Shown here: in pieces, positions 42,782 through 46,320 of the stretch
Position numbering within the stretch: the stretch's first letter is position 1
Layout of the letters: every line of letters begins with the position of its first letter
From: Candidatus Omnitrophota bacterium
GTDB taxonomy: Bacteria > Omnitrophota > Gorgyraeia > 2-01-FULL-45-10
Direction: 5' to 3'
NCBI GenBank assembly: GCA_020057115.1
Contig: JAGVGJ010000007.1
Location: 1 to 46,320, forward strand
DNA length: 46,320 nt
Notes under the pieces: model-generated
Seen by the model: the letters and a program-made list of their open reading frames with translations, nothing else
What the model was told of the DNA's origin: nothing
Database searches by the model: none
Made by a program: the position numbers and the translations under genes

Positions 42782-43873
42782 GTGAAAAAGATCAGGCTTT
42801 CCTTAAAAGAGCGGTCCTACGACATATTGATCGGCGCCGGCCTGTTAAAGAGAAGCGGCGCGATCATACGCAAGCTTGATATCGGAAGGGACGCTTGCAT
42901 AATAACGAATAAGAAACTCCACTCTCTTTACGGAAGAGAGCTGGAGAGATCGCTAGGTAGAGCGGGCATATCGGCCCGCTCTATTTTTGTGCCTGATTCC
43001 GAAAAAGCAAAATCCATAAAGACCGCGACTGAAGTCCTTTCCAAAATAAGCCTGTACGACAAGAATAAGAGCGTATTTATCGTGGCTCTCGGAGGCGGCG
43101 TGGTAGGCGACCTTGCCGGTTTTGTTGCCGCATCATATAAACGCGGGGTCCCGTTCGTCCAGATACCCACAACGCTTTTGGCCCAGGTAGATTCGTCGAT
43201 AGGCGGGAAGGTAGCGGTAGACCTGCCGATAGCGAAGAACCTGGTCGGCGCATTCTATCAGCCTAAGATCGTCATATCGGACATATCGCTGGCCGCATCT
43301 TTATCAGGCCGCCAATTACGCGCCGGCCTTGCCGAGATAATAAAATACGGGGTCATCAAAGACCCGAAGCTGTTCTCATACCTCGAAAAGAATTTCAGGA
43401 AGATATTGAAGCGCGACAAGAGGGCGCTTGAGTTTGTAGTCGCAAGGTCGAGCGCCATAAAGGCAGCTGTCGTATCTATAGATGAATTTGACAATAAGGG
43501 CAGGCGCATCATGCTCAATTTCGGCCATACTGCGGGACACGCCGTAGAAGCGGCTTCGGGTTATGGCGAGGGGTATAACCACGGCGAGGCGATAGCCGTC
43601 GGCATGGTCATAGCCGCAGCCATATCCGAAAAGCTCGGCCTTCTCGACAGAAGCGCGGCCGCTAAGATCGAGAGGCTGATAAAGAACGCCGGCCTGCCTG
43701 TTAATATAAAGGGCCTTAAGCTCTCGCAGATACTCAGGTCCCTGGCGCACGACAAAAAATTTATCGGCGGAAAGAACAGGTTCGTCCTGCCGACAGGCGT
43801 CGGCAGCGTAAAAGCGGTCGTCAATGTCCCGGATCGTATAGTCAAGGAAACCGTGAAGGAGAGGATGATATGA
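42782..43873 (+). CDS. aroB: 3-dehydroquinate synthase
   Basis: The product is 363 residues from GTG 42782. A longer reading frame upstream overlaps the small basic protein gene in the wrong frame and is only Arg/Lys noise, so GTG is chosen. AroB makes 3-dehydroquinate from DAHP with NAD and zinc. Motifs: DSEKAKSIKTATEVL, ALGGGVVGDLAGFVAASYKRG, VQIPTTLLAQVDSSIGGKVAVD, AEIIKYGVIKD, NFGHTAGHAVEAASGY and NHGEAIAVGM. Zinc ligands Glu and the two His are present. The stop overlaps the next ATG by four bases. Confidence 0.96.
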   Translation: MKKIRLSLKERSYDILIGAGLLKRSGAIIRKLDIGRDACIITNKKLHSLYGRELERSLGRAGISARSIFVPDSEKAKSIKTATEVLSKISLYDKNKSVFIVALGGGVVGDLAGFVAASYKRGVPFVQIPTTLLAQVDSSIGGKVAVDLPIAKNLVGAFYQPKIVISDISLAASLSGRQLRAGLAEIIKYGVIKDPKLFSYLEKNFRKILKRDKRALEFVVARSSAIKAAVVSIDEFDNKGRRIMLNFGHTAGHAVEAASGYGEGYNHGEAIAVGMVIAAAISEKLGLLDRSAAAKIERLIKNAGLPVNIKGLKLSQILRSLAHDKKFIGGKNRFVLPTGVGSVKAVVNVPDRIVKETVKERMI

Positions 43874-44271
43874 TAGCTTCTAAGATTTCGCTCACCACAA
43901 GGATGCGTTCGGAGCTTATAGACATAACCGACAGGGTCCGCGGCGCCGTGGACCAGACGAAGGTGAAAGACGGCATATGCTATGTGGTCATGCCCCATAC
44001 GACAGCGGCCATCACCGTAAATGAGAATGCCGACCCGAGCGTCGGGCGGGATGTGCTGAAGGCCATGGACAGGCTCATACCATGGGATACGATATTTGAG
44101 CATGCCGAAGGCAATTCTCCGGCTCACATAAAAGCGTCCATAGTCGGTTCTGATAAAGCGTTTATCATTGAGAACGGCATCCTGAAGCTGGGGCAGTGGC
44201 AGGGGATCTTCCTGTGCGAATTCGACGGCCCGCGCCAGAGGGATGTATTCGTCAAGGTGATCGAAGGTTAA
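43870..44271 (+). CDS. yjbQ: YjbQ (UPF0047) family protein
   Basis: The product is 133 residues, the family's usual size. Motifs: MPHTTAAITVNENADPSV (about 38-55), HAEGNSPAHIKAS (about 78-90) and LGQWQGIFLCEFDGPRQRDVFV at the end. Some YjbQ members can replace thiamine-phosphate synthase, so the family carries the note 'secondary thiamine phosphate synthase'. Since thiC and thiD2 occur here but no thiE is in the window, a thiamine link is attractive but unproven. It overlaps aroB by four bases. Confidence 0.92.
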   Translation: MIASKISLTTRMRSELIDITDRVRGAVDQTKVKDGICYVVMPHTTAAITVNENADPSVGRDVLKAMDRLIPWDTIFEHAEGNSPAHIKASIVGSDKAFIIENGILKLGQWQGIFLCEFDGPRQRDVFVKVIEG

Positions 44272-44282
44272 AGGAGGATGCT

Positions 44283-44744
44283 ATGGCTTATACGTTGCGG
44301 AACTTTAAAAATGATGATGGCCAGGGCGTAAAGGACCTCATCCTGACGATCCTCGCAAAAGAATATCCGTTCGACAAGAAGGCATACGCAGACTCTGACC
44401 TGGATAAGATAGGCGAGGTCTACGGCGGGAGGAAAGACTCTTTCTTCGTCATAGAGGAAGACGGCAAGATAGTCGGGACCGTCGGCGTAAAAGGCGAGAC
44501 CGCGGATGAGGCGCTGTTGCGAAGGCTCTTCATAGAGCAGGGCCATCGCAAAAAAGGATATGGCTCCCAACTCTTAAAGACAGCCGTAAGGTTCTGCAGG
44601 GATAATGGCTACAGGAAGATGTATTTCAGATGCACCGACAGGATGGTAGACGCCATGAGGCTCTGCGAAAAGGAAGGTTTCAAGAAGAAAGAATCATTGG
44701 AAGTTTCGGGTTTCAATATCCACAAGCTGGAGCTTTCGATCTAG
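44283..44744 (+). CDS. GNAT family N-acetyltransferase
   Basis: The product is 153 residues from ATG 44283, which has GGAGG just upstream. GNAT features are IVGTVGVKGE (strand 4), LRRLFIEQGHRKKGYGSQLL (acetyl-CoA loop, Q/RxxGxG/A form) and FRCTDRMVDAMRLCEKEGF. An acyl acceptor cannot be predicted. It is the last plus-strand gene before the convergent gspB. Confidence 0.88.
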   Translation: MAYTLRNFKNDDGQGVKDLILTILAKEYPFDKKAYADSDLDKIGEVYGGRKDSFFVIEEDGKIVGTVGVKGETADEALLRRLFIEQGHRKKGYGSQLLKTAVRFCRDNGYRKMYFRCTDRMVDAMRLCEKEGFKKKESLEVSGFNIHKLELSI

Positions 44745-44753
44745 TCTGCAATA

Positions 44754-45287
44754 TCAATTATTCATTTTCAGCAGTATCTCGAGATCCTCGTAGCTCAAGA
44801 CCACGTCGACGCGATCTATCTTCTTCACGGTCGCGCCGCTTATAACATCGCCTTCCTGCACGACGGAACCGTTTATTATCGCCTTTGGCCCCGACTCTAT
44901 ATACATTATACCGCTTAACATGAACTTGGGAGGCGGCGCGGCAGGGAATTTTTTAGGCGCAGGCGATTCAGGCATATCCTTACGGACCACTTCCTGCCGT
45001 CCCGGCAGGCCGCCCGAAGCGGCGATCGGCGCCGGCTGCGCGGATCTCATGAAGTGCGCGCCCTTATATATGAAGAAGGATGCGAATATCAATAACGCAA
45101 TCCCGACGGGCGCCAAGATAAGCTTTGTAGAGACGGGCTTCTCGGCCTTTTTGGGAGATGGCTTTATGTCGACCGGCGGTGAAGCCTTTTTAAATATCGG
45201 CGCCGCGCGTTCCTCTTCTTTTTTAGGAACCGACGTTTGCGGATTCAAGCTCTCCGCTTTTTTCAGCGCTTCCTGTATTATGCTCAT
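44754..45287 (-). CDS. gspB: GspB-like type II secretion accessory protein
   Basis: The product is 177 residues. It starts MSIIQEALKKAESL, typical of GspB/ExeB, then has one membrane helix (about 55-76), a Pro/Ala-rich linker and a C-terminal periplasmic domain (about 118-177, PKFMLSGIMYIESGPKAIIN, then VQEGDVISGATVKKID). GspB works with GspA to place the secretin through the peptidoglycan. It overlaps the 3' end of the upstream GspA-like gene by 65 bases in a different frame, so translation is coupled. Other gsp genes are not in the window. Confidence 0.88.
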   Translation of the reverse strand: MSIIQEALKKAESLNPQTSVPKKEEERAAPIFKKASPPVDIKPSPKKAEKPVSTKLILAPVGIALLIFASFFIYKGAHFMRSAQPAPIAASGGLPGRQEVVRKDMPESPAPKKFPAAPPPKFMLSGIMYIESGPKAIINGSVVQEGDVISGATVKKIDRVDVVLSYEDLEILLKMNN

Positions 45288-46098
45288 TGCCCATGACTCC
45301 TTCTATTTCCCTGATAGACCTCTCGACGATACCGAACGATATCTCGCTAGTCTCCATCACATAAGCCGATAAAAGCGCCTTGTCGCAGACGACATTTATA
45401 AGCCGCGGTATGCCCCCTGAATATTTGAATATCGAGCCTATGGCATCATCCGTAAAATGTATCATTCCGTTTGAACCTGCGACTCTAAGCCTGTGGTTGA
45501 TATATTCCGGCACTTCCTGTCTCGAGAGCGGCGTTATGTGGAACCTGACGCCGATGCGCTGACGCAGCTGTTTGAGCGAAGGGGAGGCGAGCCTGTTCTT
45601 CAGTTCCGGCTGCCCTACAAGGACTATCTGAAGGAGCTTCGTCTTGTCGGTCTCTAAGTTCGAGAGCATCCTTATCTCTTCGAGCATACCCGGTTTTATA
45701 TTCTGGGCCTCATCTATTATCAACACTACATTATTGCCCCTCGTAGCTTCCTCAAGAAGGAAATTATTGAACTGTTTTAATATAGATACCTTGTTCTTCC
45801 TCTCGACCGTGATGCCAAAATCCTCTACTATGGCTTCGAGGAGTTGCATCTCAGGGAGAGTGGAATTAAGGATGAAGGCGGTCTTGGTATTTGCGTCAAG
45901 CTGGTTCAGTAGGGCGCGACAGAGCGTGGTCTTTCCGGCTCCAATCTCGCCGGTTATCTCCAAAAAACCTTTTCTTTCCTTGATGCCATAGGTGAGGTGG
46001 GAGAGGGCTTCTTTATGGACGCGGCTTAAGAACAGGAAGTCCGGGTCGCTCGTCACATTGAAAGGTTTCTCTTTTAGGCCGAAAAATTCGCGGTACAT
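45223..46098 (-). CDS. gspA: ExeA/GspA-like AAA ATPase
   Basis: From ATG 46098 the product is 291 residues (MYREFFGLKEKPFNVTSDPD). The reading frame continues upstream to ATG 46221, but those 41 residues cross the direct repeats at 46179-46216 and do not match the family start. ATPase motifs: Walker A GEIGAGKTTLCR (about 50), Walker B VVLIIDEAQNI (about 124), SNLETDKTKLLQIVLVGQPEL and LRQRIGVRFHITPLS. The canonical ExeA adds a C-terminal peptidoglycan-binding domain, which is absent here. It pairs with the overlapping gspB in type II secretion. Confidence 0.9.
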   Translation of the reverse strand: MYREFFGLKEKPFNVTSDPDFLFLSRVHKEALSHLTYGIKERKGFLEITGEIGAGKTTLCRALLNQLDANTKTAFILNSTLPEMQLLEAIVEDFGITVERKNKVSILKQFNNFLLEEATRGNNVVLIIDEAQNIKPGMLEEIRMLSNLETDKTKLLQIVLVGQPELKNRLASPSLKQLRQRIGVRFHITPLSRQEVPEYINHRLRVAGSNGMIHFTDDAIGSIFKYSGGIPRLINVVCDKALLSAYVMETSEISFGIVERSIREIEGVMGNEHNTGSAEKSGELESANVGS

Positions 46099-46178
46099 GG
46101 ACACCTTTTTGTTCTGCTTGGGATTAGTATACACCATGAAAGAAGGGGTGTAAATAGCTTTATAAGTCACTTTGTGTA

Positions 46179-46216
46179 GGGACGTTTCTAAATCTGATCT
46201 TGGGACGTTTGTAAAT
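46179..46216. repeat. Two direct copies of a GGGACGTTT-type 15-mer
   Basis: GGGACGTTTCTAAAT at 46179-46193 and GGGACGTTTGTAAAT at 46202-46216 differ at one base and are 23 bp apart. A GTCCCC follows at 46231-46236, and more GGG/CCC runs surround it. They lie upstream of the GspA-like start and could be an operator or a remnant of a REP-like element. Confidence 0.8.
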
Positions 46217-46265
46217 TCCATCCCACACCTGTCCCCGCTTATATTTCATTTTTCATCAAATTAAT

Positions 46266-46293
46266 TTGACAAACCGAAAAATGATGGTATACT
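46266..46293 (+). promoter_or_regulatory. Sigma70-like promoter reading off the right edge
   Basis: TTGACA at 46266-46271 and TATACT at 46288-46293 are 16 bp apart on the plus strand. The gene it drives lies beyond the window. It diverges from the gspA-gspB unit. Confidence 0.7.
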
Positions 46294-46320
46294 TACAATA
46301 GACATCGAAAAGGGTAAACC

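Noticed and set aside
44920-45372. Plus-strand ORF of 150 residues
   Set aside because: It is antisense to gspB and the 3' end of gspA, with Gly/Ala-rich residues typical of a shadow frame.
46099-46221. Upstream start (ATG 46221) for the GspA-like ATPase
   Set aside because: The added 41 residues cross the GGGACGTTT repeats and do not resemble the family; MYREFFGLKEKPF is the known type of start.
1-46320. CRISPR array, IS element or prophage
   Set aside because: No regular long repeat with spacers, no transposase, integrase or phage structural gene was found; the 7-bp arrays are too short to be CRISPR.

Overview
The window is a dense bacterial chromosome segment that reads mainly left to right. 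About fifty genes are packed with small gaps or ATGA/GTGA stop-start overlaps. The best guess for the host is a member of Candidatus Omnitrophota (PVC-related). Reasons: heavy use of the ATA isoleucine codon, a PVC-type 'small basic protein' gene (42430-42765), a 1278-residue exported protein with no clear family of the style common in that phylum (37900-41733), heptose genes that imply a Gram-negative envelope, and a SPOR protein. This placement is inference from gene content; no phylogeny was run.

Layout. 1-163 holds a string of stable hairpins, perhaps the end of a structured RNA. 222-7920 carries a hypothetical protein, a degenerate nucleotidyltransferase, a TPM/LemA pair, small secreted and membrane proteins, a UvrD-type helicase, a REC-GGDEF-MshEN-like regulator and a NYN RNase-like protein. 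7908-15578 has an OsmC protein, a TrpB2-like gene broken by one frameshift, rpsU behind a consensus promoter (too short for most ORF callers), a tandem M16 peptidase, a Memo/AmrB protein, a patatin and RmuC. 15629-20185 runs from a membrane flippase-like protein through Trm112-like, aroQ and an M24 peptidase to accB-accC. 20208-26022 has Asp23/AmaP, a phosphofructokinase with PPi-type residues, gmhA, rfaE2, thiD2-like, thiC and a PfkB kinase. 26026-32139 has a tRNA-Gly(CCC) that overlaps the start of an NlpD-like lipoprotein, an AAA ATPase, a phosphoesterase, a thymidylate-synthase-like protein, a HIT protein, a dGTPase and two small exported proteins. 32185-37795 has a GAF/HD-GYP-like protein, a winged-helix protein and a helicase-nuclease. 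37900-44744 has the giant protein, a SPOR protein, the small basic protein, aroB, yjbQ and a GNAT gene. 44754-46098 is the only minus-strand unit, gspB and an ExeA/GspA-like ATPase.

How the genes fit together. accB/accC supply the biotin half of acetyl-CoA carboxylase. gmhA and rfaE2 are two steps of ADP-heptose synthesis for LPS. thiD2 and thiC make and phosphorylate the thiamine pyrimidine. aroQ and aroB are shikimate steps. NlpD-like, SPOR, M16 and GspA/B proteins belong to envelope work. Several signalling or envelope enzymes lack canonical catalytic residues (nucleotidyltransferase, HD-GYP, LytM).

The observations most worth following are: the lipoprotein whose only canonical start codons lie before or inside a tRNA gene; three promoters placed so that the start codon is almost at the predicted transcription start (leaderless mRNAs); intergenic arrays built from different 7-bp units at three loci; the trpB2 frameshift; and the giant protein with a kinase-like HxxN/DxD signature. 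No stretch longer than 300 bases lacks a gene. I found no CRISPR array, insertion sequence, prophage or complete defence system.
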